A DNA stretch of 64,000 nt from Maricaulis sp. (GTDB lineage: Bacteria; Pseudomonadota; Alphaproteobacteria; Caulobacterales; Maricaulaceae). Below, piece after piece: positions 55,735 through 63,895 of the stretch. The stretch is taken from assembly GCF_017643475.1 (NCBI RefSeq), contig NZ_JAEPNI010000001.1:1302001-1366000 (forward strand), given 5' to 3'. How positions within the stretch are numbered: the stretch's first letter is position 1; each line of letters starts with the position of its first letter. Made by a program: the position numbers and the translations under genes. The notes beneath the pieces are model-generated. The model had not been told where the DNA came from and did no database searches. It saw nothing but the letters and a program-made list of their open reading frames with translations.

Positions 55735-56871
55735 ATGTCTGAAGACGATCCAATGGACCAGGATGCCCTGGCCGCAGAATGGGAGGCCATGGCCGAAGAC
55801 GGCGATGACCTTGATCTTGCGTCCGAATGGGAAGCCATGGTTGGCGCCGAGGAGGACGAACAGGACCTCCCGACCGTCGGCGGTGGCCCCGAGCGCATCC
55901 TCAACCAGGATGAAATTGACAGCCTTCTGGGCTTCTCCCTGTCTGATGATGACGGGGCGGACAAGTCCGGTATCAGGGCTATTATCAATTCGGCACTGGT
56001 CTCCTACGAGCGCCTGCCGATGCTCGAGATCGTCTTTGATCGCCTCGTGCGTTTGATGACGACCTCGCTGCGCAATTTCACCTCGGACAATGTCGAGGTC
56101 TCCCTCGACAATATCTCTTCCATTCGTTTCGGAGACTACCTCAACTCGATCCCGCTGCCGGCGATCCTAGCAGTGTTCCGTGCGCAGCAGCTGGACAATT
56201 ACGGTCTGCTGACGGTCGACTCCAACCTGATCTATTCCATCGTGGATGTTCTGCTCGGCGGTCGCCGGGGCACGTCGGCGATGCGCATCGAGGGGCGTCC
56301 CTACACAACGATCGAGCGCATGCTGGTGCAGCGCATGATCGAAGTGGTCCTGGAAGACGCGAAGGCGGCATTCCAGCCGCTGACCGAGGTGGATTTCGAT
56401 CTCGAGCGTGTTGAAACGAACCCGCGTTTTGCGGCGATCGCCCGCCCGGCCAATGCGGCCATTCTGGTCAAACTGCGCATCGACATGGAAGACCGCGGCG
56501 GACGCATCGAGCTGATGCTGCCCTACGCCACGCTGGAACCCATTCGTAAAATGCTGCTGCAGCAGTTTATGGGTGAGAAATTTGGACGCGACAATATCTG
56601 GGAAGGTCACCTGGCAACCGAGCTGTGGTCTACCAAGATGGAAGTGCACGCTGTCCTCGACGAACAGAAGGTTTCGCTGGGAACCGTTGCCGATCTCAAG
56701 GTCGGTGACACGCTCTTCCTGGATGCGTCACCGATGAGTGAAGTGGAACTGCGTTGCGGTTCCGTACCCCTGACCCGCGGCCGTATGGGTCGTATCGGAC
56801 ATAATGTTGCCCTGCGTCTGAGCGGACCGCTCTCGCCGGGGGCCAAGCGCGCAATGATGAGGTTCTCATGA
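55735..56871 (+). CDS. fliM: FliM flagellar switch protein, extended N-terminus
   Basis: A 378-residue C-ring protein. RILNQDEIDSLLGFSLSDDD (about 54-73) is the conserved FliM opening that normally lies at the very N-terminus. ISSIRFGDYLNSIPLPAILA and GRRGTSAMRIEGRPYTTIER form the middle domain, and the SpoA-like end has VPLTRGRMGRIGHNVALRLS. Ahead of it are about 50 acidic residues with two related blocks (ALAAEWEAMAEDGDD and DLASEWEAMVGAEED). Usual length is about 330-340. It overlaps the next gene by four bases. Confidence 0.95.
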   Translation: MSEDDPMDQDALAAEWEAMAEDGDDLDLASEWEAMVGAEEDEQDLPTVGGGPERILNQDEIDSLLGFSLSDDDGADKSGIRAIINSALVSYERLPMLEIVFDRLVRLMTTSLRNFTSDNVEVSLDNISSIRFGDYLNSIPLPAILAVFRAQQLDNYGLLTVDSNLIYSIVDVLLGGRRGTSAMRIEGRPYTTIERMLVQRMIEVVLEDAKAAFQPLTEVDFDLERVETNPRFAAIARPANAAILVKLRIDMEDRGGRIELMLPYATLEPIRKMLLQQFMGEKFGRDNIWEGHLATELWSTKMEVHAVLDEQKVSLGTVADLKVGDTLFLDASPMSEVELRCGSVPLTRGRMGRIGHNVALRLSGPLSPGAKRAMMRFS

Positions 56872-57257
56872 CCCTGGCTGGACTGGTATTCGAAGGTGTC
56901 GTCGCAGGTTTGCTGCTGCTGGCTGTCATCATGTGCTGGCGCGTAGATCGCCGTCTGAATGCGCTCAAGACGGGCCAGGATGGTGTGCGTGAGTCAGTCG
57001 TTCAGCTCAATGATGCGACAGATCGTGCACGTGCTGCGCTTGCGGCGCTGGAGCGTGCCACCCGCGAGAATGGTGACATTCTCGAGCGGCGCGTCCAGGA
57101 CGCACGAGCCCTGTCCGACGAGCTTCGCCTGATGACGGGCAAGGCCGACCGATCGGCGGACAGCATGACACGTCGCCCGGCACGCAAGCGAGCCGCGGAC
57201 ATTTTCCCGCAGGGCGCGGGTTCCTCGGTTCTCAATGATCTCAAGGATGTAAGGTAA
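56868..57257 (+). CDS. DUF6468 flagellar-operon membrane protein
   Basis: A 129-residue protein with one N-terminal membrane helix (GVVAGLLLLAVIMCW) followed by a short charged coiled coil (VVQLNDATDRARAALAALER) and a basic C-terminus. It fits DUF6468 proteins found between fliM and motE-like genes in alphaproteobacteria. Caulobacter encodes the flagellum-positioning protein PflI close to fliL-fliM; whether this is its counterpart cannot be told from sequence here. It starts inside the end of fliM. Confidence 0.7.
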   Translation: MTLAGLVFEGVVAGLLLLAVIMCWRVDRRLNALKTGQDGVRESVVQLNDATDRARAALAALERATRENGDILERRVQDARALSDELRLMTGKADRSADSMTRRPARKRAADIFPQGAGSSVLNDLKDVR

Positions 57258-57261
57258 GATC

Positions 57262-57975
57262 ATGGCTCAGCCGATCCGCCTCTTCTCAATCATCGCAATT
57301 CTGGCCGGCGGTCTGTTCGGTCTGAAAGCGATCTCGGTCACCAACAACGCCATCGACTTCTTCACAGCTGAAGCCGTGGCGATGGAGGCCGCGCCGCCTG
57401 CGGAAGAGGCTGGTCAGGATGATGACCAGGCCGACGATGAATACGCTGAACCGGAACAGCCGCTGGCGGAGGTTCCCGACGTCAATTCTGCCTTCCAGCA
57501 GCGCCTCGCCAATCGCGTGCGCAGCGGCGAGGAAGAGGATGTACTCCGGGCGCTCCGCGATCGTCGCGATGAACTCGATACCCGCGAAGCGGAGCTGGAT
57601 ACCCGCGAGGCCATGATGCTCGCGATGGAACAGCGCGTTGATGACCGTATTGCCGAGCTGGAGAACCTGCGCAACGAGATCAATGTGCTGTTCGGCCAGC
57701 TCGATGACATGGAAGAGCAGGACATGACCCGCATCATCAACTGGTACAGTTCGATGGCCGATAACGATGCGGGCGGGGCAGCTACACGTTTTTCCGCGCT
57801 TGACCCCCAGGTCCAGCTGCAGATTGCCTCGCAGATGTCCGAGCGAAAATTCGCCCCTATCCTGGCTGAAATGCAGCCGAACGAGGCGGCGACCCTGACC
57901 CAGTTGATGGCGAGCCGCGGAGATCTGCCGGAAACCCTGGATGAGCTGGAGGCCCGGCTTGCCGAAGAGAATTAG
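57262..57975 (+). CDS. motE: MotE-like flagellar motor chaperone
   Basis: A 237-residue periplasmic protein with an N-terminal membrane anchor (LFSIIAILAGGLFGLKAIS), an acidic Glu/Asp linker (about 45-70), a coiled coil (LRDRRDELDTREAELDTREA), and a C-terminal MgtE_N-like domain: IINWYSSMADNDAGGAATRF, LQIASQMSERKFAPILAEM and LTQLMASRGDLP. Rhizobial MotE is a chaperone for MotC. The symbol is given by domain order and context. Its last 35 bases overlap the next gene in another frame. Confidence 0.75.
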   Translation: MAQPIRLFSIIAILAGGLFGLKAISVTNNAIDFFTAEAVAMEAAPPAEEAGQDDDQADDEYAEPEQPLAEVPDVNSAFQQRLANRVRSGEEEDVLRALRDRRDELDTREAELDTREAMMLAMEQRVDDRIAELENLRNEINVLFGQLDDMEEQDMTRIINWYSSMADNDAGGAATRFSALDPQVQLQIASQMSERKFAPILAEMQPNEAATLTQLMASRGDLPETLDELEARLAEEN

Positions 57976-60900
57976 ACACAATCGTCTACTCTACGGAGCC
58001 GCGCTGGCACTCGTCCTCAGCACACCGGCTCTGGCCCAGGCGCCCGCCGACATCCGTGTCGAGCGGGCGGGTGCCAATGTGCGTCTGATTCTGGACTATC
58101 CCGACAGCTATCAGGACAGCCTTCCGACGGCTGATGTCGACATCGAACACACGGTTCTGATCGCCGCGCTCAGCGAGCCAATTTCCGCCGATGTCGCTGA
58201 TTTGGTTGACGAACTTGGCAGTGTCGCCGCGCGCGCGAGACTCGATCCGGATGGTCGAACATTGCGTATCGCGCTTAACGGCCAGGCGGATACCCATACC
58301 TCTGCAAGCTATGATCATATCGCCATCGATATCGTGCCGCGTGGTGCTGCAGCGCCCGCCGGTATCATCTCGCCGCGCGAGCAGGCCGAGATCGATGCGG
58401 CCGTTGAAGCCGAGCGACTGGCGCTGGAAGAGGCCAATGCCGAGCCGGAAGGCCCACCACCGGTTCCGCCGCTGCCGGTCGAACTGCGGGTCGGTCAGGC
58501 GACGGAATACACCCGGGTTGAACTGATCTGGCCGGAAATGGTCGATTACGCAATCCGCCAGAATGACAATGTTGCCGAAGTGCGATTCTCGCGTCCGGCC
58601 GAAATTGATCTGGCCCGGCTGGCTGGGTCCCCGCCGCGTTTTCTTCGCAATGCCTCAGGGCGTCGGGAAGGCGATGAATGGGTGCTGCGCCTGGTCATGG
58701 AAGAGGGCATCCGTGCCGGCGCCTGGAGCGAGGATGGTCGGGTTTCTATCGATATGGTCGATCCGGACGCTGACAACACCCAGGCCTTGCTGGCCCAGCT
58801 GGCAGAGCTGATCCCGGAAAACCAGCAGCAGGAGGCGGATGATTCCGGCTTCGAGCCAGCCCCCGAAAGCTATGCCGGTGAGACCGCGCTTGCCGAGGAC
58901 CGTTTCGACAGCTTTGCCGAAGACGGGTTGGAAGATGTCACCGAACTGCCGGATGCGCCCCTTGAACCCGATCGCGATCCCGTGCCTGAAGACGGTGTGG
59001 TGCATGTCGCTGTTACGGAGTTCAATGGTGACCTGCGCACCGAATTTGCCTGGGCCGGTCCGGTGGGCGCGTCGGTCTTCCGTCGCGGTCGCGCTATCTG
59101 GATCGTCTTTGACGCCGCCGCCGATCTCGACCTGAACGAGCTCGGGCACCGCGATCGCCGTCATGTCCAGGGCTATCAGATTGTGCGCGGTGAGGATTTT
59201 GTCGCTGCTCGCCTGGAGGTTCCCGAGACAACCCAGGCAGAGGCCCGCCTGGAGGGCGATGAGTGGGCGGTTGTTTTCTCTGAGCGTATTGATTCCCCGC
59301 CGCGCCCGGTCAATGTCCGCCGCGATGCCCGTCGTGGACGTCTGGGGCGGATTCTCGTTGGTCTGACGGCTCCGAGCGCGGTGAGATGGGTCGATGATCC
59401 AGTCGTGGGCGATCGCCTCGGTGTGATAACAGCGGATGGCCCGGTCCAGGGGCTGGCGTCCCGTCGCGCCTTTGTTGGCGGAGCTCTGCTGCCTTCAGCA
59501 CAAGGTGCTGCGGTAGAGGCGCTGGCAGAGGATCTGTTGATCTCGATCAACGGGGCCGGCGCCATTATCGGGCGCCCCGAAGGGCTTGACCTGACGCCAT
59601 CGAGCGACGGCAGTCGCTCGCAGGGTGGTAGCTCCGTTCTCGCCAATATCGCGTCTCCGGCGCTGATGGATTTCGATAACTGGCGTGGCGAGGGCTATTT
59701 CGCTGATGAGTGGGCTGACCGCCTGCGGCGTGCAGCCATGGAAAACGGGCCGGACGGGCATATTACCCTGGCGCGCTTTCTGTTGGCCAACAACCTGGCC
59801 CCCGAAACGCTTGGCATGCTCAACCTGGCTGTCAGCAATGAACCCGAGCTGGGTGCCGACCATCACATCCGTGCCATGCGCGGGGTTGCCAGTTACATGC
59901 TGCACCGTCTGGATGATGCCGAGGCCTATCTGTCCAATGCCGGGCTTGTGGCTGATCCGGCGACAGACATGTGGCGTGGCCTGATCGCGGTCGAGCAGGA
60001 GCGCTGGGAAGATGCGCGGCGTCGTCTCGGCGCTGGCGCGGATGCCGCCTATTTCTACCCGCCGGTCTGGCAGGCGCGTTACGAGGCTGCCCTTGCCCGC
60101 GCGACGCTGGAACTGGGTGACTTCGCAGCGGCGGAACAGCATCTGTACGCCATCGAGGCCGGTGAACCGGACGAGCAGACCCAGCTGGACGCTGCCTATG
60201 TCGCGGCCCGTCTGGATGAGGCGCGCGGCAACCTCGACAGCGCGATCGAGCAGCTCGAAGTGCTGGCGCAATCGGGCAATCCGCCCATGGAAGCCCGCGC
60301 CATCTATGAACTGACCCGGGCCCGTCTGGCGGCCGAGCAGATCACGCGCGAACAGGCGATTGATGAGCTGGAAAACCTGCGTTTCCGCTGGCGCGGGGAC
60401 AGCATTGAATCCGACACGATCCGCACGCTGGGCGAGCTGTATGTCTCGGCCGGCGAGTTTGGTCTGGGTCTGGAGGTGATGGCGCGCGGCCAGACCCGTT
60501 TCGAAGACAATGAAGCCGGTCGCCGGATCTTCGACGACATGAATTCGACCTTCCGCCGTCTCTTCCTGGACGGTGAGGCGGATCGCATGGACCCGGTCGA
60601 GGCCGTCGCGCTGTTCTATCAATACCAGCACCTCGCGCCGATTGGTACGGATGGTGATCGCATGATCCGCCGCCTTGCCGACCGGCTGATCGCCTTTGAC
60701 CTGCTGGACCCGGCCTCGGAATTGCTGCAGCACCAGGTCGACAATCGTCTGCGCGAACCGCTCGCCCGTGCGCGTGTCGCCACCGATCTGGCCGTCGTCT
60801 ACCTGATGGACCATCGTTATGAAGACGCGATGCGCACGATCCAGGGCTCCCGGGTCGCCGGTCTGCCGCGTCAGCTGGTCAATGAGCGTTACCTTCTGGA

Positions 60901-61348
60901 AGCGCGCGCGCTGTCAGAGCTGGGACGCGCGGATACCGCGCTGGAACTGATTGCCGGCGATACCAGCCCCGAAGCCATTCGGCTGCGTGCCGACATCGCC
61001 TGGGAAAACCGCGACTGGCCGGCCACGGGCCGCCGTCTCGAGCGCATCCTCGCTGACCGCTACCAGGACGCAGCGCCGCTGACCCCGTCTGAACAGAATG
61101 ATCTCATGCGCGCTGCCATTGCCTATTCGCTCTCCGAGGACCGTGACAGCTCTGCGCGTCTGGGTGAGCGTTATGGTGCGGCCATGGACCTGACCGACCA
61201 GGCTGCGGCCTTCGAGCTGCTGACGGACAACTCGCTGCCTGCCGGCAATGTCCGCTTCAACGACTTGGCTGGCCAGATCGCCGGTATCGACACGCTGGAC
61301 GCCTTCATGGAGCCCTTCCGTCGGCGATTTGATGGCGGCGGGGCTTAG
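57941..61348 (+). CDS. Large exported AMIN-like and TPR protein of the flagellar operon
   Basis: An 1135-residue protein with a signal peptide (RLLYGAALALVLSTPALAQA). Three beta-rich segments at about 33-120, 180-275 and 355-460 share a pattern like VRLILDYP, TRVELIWPE and LRTEFAWAG, suggesting AMIN-like domains that bind cell wall. From about residue 600 to the end are helical TPR-like repeats (for example WADRLRRAAMENGPDGHITL and ATLELGDFAAAEQHLYAIEA). It overlaps motE by 35 bases and is last in the fliL operon. The role is unknown; it could tie the motor to peptidoglycan. Confidence 0.75.
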   Translation: MSWRPGLPKRIRHNRLLYGAALALVLSTPALAQAPADIRVERAGANVRLILDYPDSYQDSLPTADVDIEHTVLIAALSEPISADVADLVDELGSVAARARLDPDGRTLRIALNGQADTHTSASYDHIAIDIVPRGAAAPAGIISPREQAEIDAAVEAERLALEEANAEPEGPPPVPPLPVELRVGQATEYTRVELIWPEMVDYAIRQNDNVAEVRFSRPAEIDLARLAGSPPRFLRNASGRREGDEWVLRLVMEEGIRAGAWSEDGRVSIDMVDPDADNTQALLAQLAELIPENQQQEADDSGFEPAPESYAGETALAEDRFDSFAEDGLEDVTELPDAPLEPDRDPVPEDGVVHVAVTEFNGDLRTEFAWAGPVGASVFRRGRAIWIVFDAAADLDLNELGHRDRRHVQGYQIVRGEDFVAARLEVPETTQAEARLEGDEWAVVFSERIDSPPRPVNVRRDARRGRLGRILVGLTAPSAVRWVDDPVVGDRLGVITADGPVQGLASRRAFVGGALLPSAQGAAVEALAEDLLISINGAGAIIGRPEGLDLTPSSDGSRSQGGSSVLANIASPALMDFDNWRGEGYFADEWADRLRRAAMENGPDGHITLARFLLANNLAPETLGMLNLAVSNEPELGADHHIRAMRGVASYMLHRLDDAEAYLSNAGLVADPATDMWRGLIAVEQERWEDARRRLGAGADAAYFYPPVWQARYEAALARATLELGDFAAAEQHLYAIEAGEPDEQTQLDAAYVAARLDEARGNLDSAIEQLEVLAQSGNPPMEARAIYELTRARLAAEQITREQAIDELENLRFRWRGDSIESDTIRTLGELYVSAGEFGLGLEVMARGQTRFEDNEAGRRIFDDMNSTFRRLFLDGEADRMDPVEAVALFYQYQHLAPIGTDGDRMIRRLADRLIAFDLLDPASELLQHQVDNRLREPLARARVATDLAVVYLMDHRYEDAMRTIQGSRVAGLPRQLVNERYLLEARALSELGRADTALELIAGDTSPEAIRLRADIAWENRDWPATGRRLERILADRYQDAAPLTPSEQNDLMRAAIAYSLSEDRDSSARLGERYGAAMDLTDQAAAFELLTDNSLPAGNVRFNDLAGQIAGIDTLDAFMEPFRRRFDGGGA

Positions 61349-61418
61349 AGCGCGGGCTGGGATTGCCGGCTCAGGTGTTGAAGTTGAAAATGCCAGTGGC
61401 ACATGCTTAAGCTGAGTG

Positions 61419-61745
61419 ATGATCTGGATTATTGGTCTCGGTATCGCGAGCCTTCTTGCGTACTTCATTTTGATATCTGTTTCGCGCCCTGCGTTGAAAC
61501 GTGATCTGTTGCGGATCATGCGCTGGGGCCTTGTCATTTCCGGCGCGCTTTGGTGCGGAGCATTCGGTCTTGAGTTGATGTTGGTGGATGAGTATCGGCA
61601 CGACGTCAGACAGGTCTATTTCTCGATTCAGATCGTTTGGTTTCTTGGCGGCGTCTTCTATTGGGTCGCCAAGAGCACACGTGCAGCGAGGGCTGAGACG
61701 TCGCGTGACGCGACGGTCAGCGAGCCTTTCCCGTCGAACAAATAG
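61419..61745 (+). CDS. Small hypothetical membrane protein
   Basis: A 108-residue protein with three hydrophobic helices: MIWIIGLGIASLLAYFILIS, WGLVISGALWCGAFGLELML and IQIVWFLGGVFYWVAKSTRA. The C-terminus is charged and likely cytoplasmic. No family is recognised. ATG 61419 is preceded in frame by GTG; no strong ribosome site. GC content is lower than the flagellar genes on either side. Confidence 0.5.
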   Translation: MIWIIGLGIASLLAYFILISVSRPALKRDLLRIMRWGLVISGALWCGAFGLELMLVDEYRHDVRQVYFSIQIVWFLGGVFYWVAKSTRAARAETSRDATVSEPFPSNK

Positions 61746-61856
61746 GAATCCCGTCTCGTGGCGCGACCGCGAAGCTGGCGTATTCCGGGAGCTGTTGGGG
61801 GCCTGGTCTGCGCCCCGCTGCGTCAGCTGAGCACTCAGGTTTGCGCGTCGAAAAAG

Positions 61857-62228
61857 TTAGAAGATGAGTTGGGAGACGATCGACCAAGTTGTCATAAAGG
61901 CAATGCCAAAATAGACGAGTTCGGCTTGCCAACCGAACACAGTTCCAACTGCGTAAACAGCTACGCTTGAGGCAACACCGGCAATCGTCATCAGCGGCGC
62001 CAGCTTCCAGCAGCGAATATTCTCTCCCATGAGAGGCTGAAGACGAAGAGCTGAAACGCGAAACACCGTGTAGGCCAGCGCAGATAAGCAGAAATAGGGA
62101 ATTAGATCTGGTGGAAAGCCTACAAAGATTGGCATGAAGCAGAAGAACACGGGTAACCAGACGGTCGCCAATCCAATTTCGAACCTAATCGAGTGCGGTC
62201 TTAATTGGTCACTTGCTTGGTCAGTCAT
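61857..62228 (-). CDS. Small hypothetical membrane protein, atypical composition
   Basis: A 123-residue protein with about four hydrophobic helices (for example FEIGLATVWLPVFFCFMPIF and MTIAGVASSVAVYAVGTVFG). No family is recognised. Third codon positions are much less GC-rich than in fliP next to it (TTA, AGA, CAA and ATT codons occur), suggesting recent acquisition. It is on the fliOP strand, 27 bases after fliP, and could be read through from it. Confidence 0.5.
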   Translation of the reverse strand: MTDQASDQLRPHSIRFEIGLATVWLPVFFCFMPIFVGFPPDLIPYFCLSALAYTVFRVSALRLQPLMGENIRCWKLAPLMTIAGVASSVAVYAVGTVFGWQAELVYFGIAFMTTWSIVSQLIF

Positions 62229-62255
62229 CGCTCATCTTTCAACGAAAGTACCAAT

Positions 62256-63011
62256 CTACCCCGGTAATGTCCCGAAACTCTGCACCAGCGAGCCGGTCAC
62301 CAGTCTCCAGCCATCCACAAGCACGAAGAAAATCAGCTTGAAGGGCAGGGAGATGACGACCGGTGGCAGCATCATCATGCCCATCGACATCAGGATCGAG
62401 GCGACCACGAGGTCGATGATCAGGAAGGGGATGAAGAGCAGGAAGCCGATCTCGAAGGCGCGGCGCAGTTCGGAGATCATGAAGGCAGGCGTGACGACCC
62501 AGAAAGAGGTCTCTTCCGGCGTGGCCGGGATCGGGTCCTGGGACATATTGATGAACAACTCGAGATCATCCTCGCGTACATGGCTGAGCATGAAGGTCTT
62601 CAGCGGCGCTGACGTGCGTTCGAAACTTTCCGTCAGCTCGATCTGGTCGTTCAACAGCGGCTCGATGCCCTCATTGTAGGACTCGGTAAAGACCGGTGCC
62701 ATGATGAAGGCGGTCAGGAAGAGTGACAGGCTGACCAGAACCGCATTGGGCGGGCTTTGCTGCAGGCCAAGGCCGGTTCGCAGCAGCGACAGGACCACGA
62801 CAATCCGCACGAAACTCGTCGTCATGATGACGATCGACGGCGCCAGCGACAGCACTGTGATCAACGCGATCAGTTGCAGCACGCGCTCGGTCAGCTCGCC
62901 TTCAGAACCGGTGTCGATGGTCACGCTCTGCGCTTCGGCGCCGCCGGCGCCCAGGAGCATCATCAGGCCGATAACGAAGAGAGCAAAAGTAAGCCAGAAG
63001 CCTTTGCGCAT
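62256..63011 (-). CDS. fliP: FliP flagellar export gate protein
   Basis: A 251-residue membrane protein with a cleavable signal peptide (ending near GGAEAQ), as in FliP. LSLAPSIVIMTTSFVRIVVV, LSLLRTGLGLQQSPPNAVLV, AFMISELRRAFEIGFLLFIP and ASILMSMGMMMLPPVVISLP are family hallmarks. It forms the FliP5-FliQ4-FliR1 export channel. ATG 63011 overlaps the fliO stop by one base; a GTG at 63014 is possible. fliQ/fliR are not adjacent here. Confidence 0.96.
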   Translation of the reverse strand: MRKGFWLTFALFVIGLMMLLGAGGAEAQSVTIDTGSEGELTERVLQLIALITVLSLAPSIVIMTTSFVRIVVVLSLLRTGLGLQQSPPNAVLVSLSLFLTAFIMAPVFTESYNEGIEPLLNDQIELTESFERTSAPLKTFMLSHVREDDLELFINMSQDPIPATPEETSFWVVTPAFMISELRRAFEIGFLLFIPFLIIDLVVASILMSMGMMMLPPVVISLPFKLIFFVLVDGWRLVTGSLVQSFGTLPG

Positions 63012-63316
63012 CACGGCATCTCCGCACGGCTGGGGACCGGCTTGGCCGGCTGGGATTTGATGACGGTCTCGCTTTCCACGCCCAGAAGCACGATGTGTTC
63101 CTCGTCATCGGCCTGGAGAATGACCAGGCGCCGACGCGGGTCGATGATCAAGCTCTCGCGTACTTTGAGGCGCCGGTCATCGATGGCGACCATGCGGGTC
63201 AGACCGGTCAACTGGTTGAAAATCCAGCCCCTCTGTATCGCCATGGCCAGGAGGCCGAATGCCCCCAGCAAGCCGGCCAGCACAACGAGTGCGAGGAAGT
63301 ATTGCGTCATATCCAT
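63011..63316 (-). CDS. fliO: FliO flagellar export assembly protein
   Basis: A 101-residue single-pass protein. One membrane helix (YFLALVVLAGLLGAFGLLAM) is followed by a small strand-rich domain with VRESLIIDPRRRLVILQADD and EEHIVLLGVESETVI, the FliO pattern. FliO helps assemble FliP. The frame could begin at a TTG (63340), ATG 63316 or ATG 63310; 63316 leaves a short N-terminus before the helix. It is coupled to fliP (TGATG) and divergent from flgB. Confidence 0.87.
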   Translation of the reverse strand: MDMTQYFLALVVLAGLLGAFGLLAMAIQRGWIFNQLTGLTRMVAIDDRRLKVRESLIIDPRRRLVILQADDEEHIVLLGVESETVIKSQPAKPVPSRAEMP

Positions 63317-63385
63317 CGTAACCGTCACCGAAACCGGCAAATCGCCTGCTGAGTCATGGGATATCCGTCTTTTGCGGTGCGCCGG

Positions 63386-63400
63386 TTAAACCCTCGTTAA
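63386..63400. promoter_or_regulatory. CtrA box between fliO and flgB
   Basis: TTAAACCCTCGTTAA, followed by CC, is a perfect TTAA-N7-TTAA. It ends 45 bases before the flgB ATG and 69 from fliO, so it could control both early flagellar operons. Confidence 0.77.
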
Positions 63401-63445
63401 CCGTGCGGGCGCAGCCTAGTCACAGGTTATTAAGGGGATTCGCTC

Positions 63446-63877
63446 ATGCGGCCCGATGATGTGCCCCTCTTGGCACTCCTTCGACAGGAAATGAACTTCA
63501 GCTCGGAACGCCAGCGCGTCATTGCCAACAATGTCGCCAATGCGAATACGCCGGGTTTTGTCGCTCAGGACCTCGACCGCGCCGAATTCGAGCGCACCGT
63601 CAGCGAAGTGATGAGCCAGCGCCGCAGCGCCAACGGCATGCGTCTGCGCACCACGCGCGATGGTCACATGTCCGGAACCGCTCCTGTGGACACGTCTGCG
63701 CGGACCTGGTCGACCCAGGATACTCCGGACAGTGAAACGACGATCAACGGCAATTCCGTTGTCCTGGAAGAACAGATGGTCAAGGCGAATGAAACGCGCA
63801 TGCGTTACGAATCCGCCCTCAGCCTCTATCAGAAAAGCCTCGGCCTGATCCGGACCGCGATCCGGACACCGACATAG
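63446..63877 (+). CDS. flgB: FlgB proximal rod protein
   Basis: A 143-residue rod protein. LLRQEMNFSSERQRVIANNV and ANANTPGFVAQDLDRAEFER are the N-terminal rod signature (ANNVANANTPG), and NSVVLEEQMVKANETRMRYE with ALSLYQKSLGLIRTAI the C-terminal helix. Length matches FlgB. AAGGGGA precedes the ATG. It is followed by flgC after 18 bases and is headed by a perfect CtrA box. Confidence 0.96.
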   Translation: MRPDDVPLLALLRQEMNFSSERQRVIANNVANANTPGFVAQDLDRAEFERTVSEVMSQRRSANGMRLRTTRDGHMSGTAPVDTSARTWSTQDTPDSETTINGNSVVLEEQMVKANETRMRYESALSLYQKSLGLIRTAIRTPT

Positions 63878-63895
63878 GCGGGAAAGGGATAAGCC

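Noticed and set aside
59495-60814. A 439-codon minus-strand open frame inside the TPR gene
   Set aside because: Antisense to a consistent TPR region; no ribosome site and no motif. Long antisense frames are common at this GC content.
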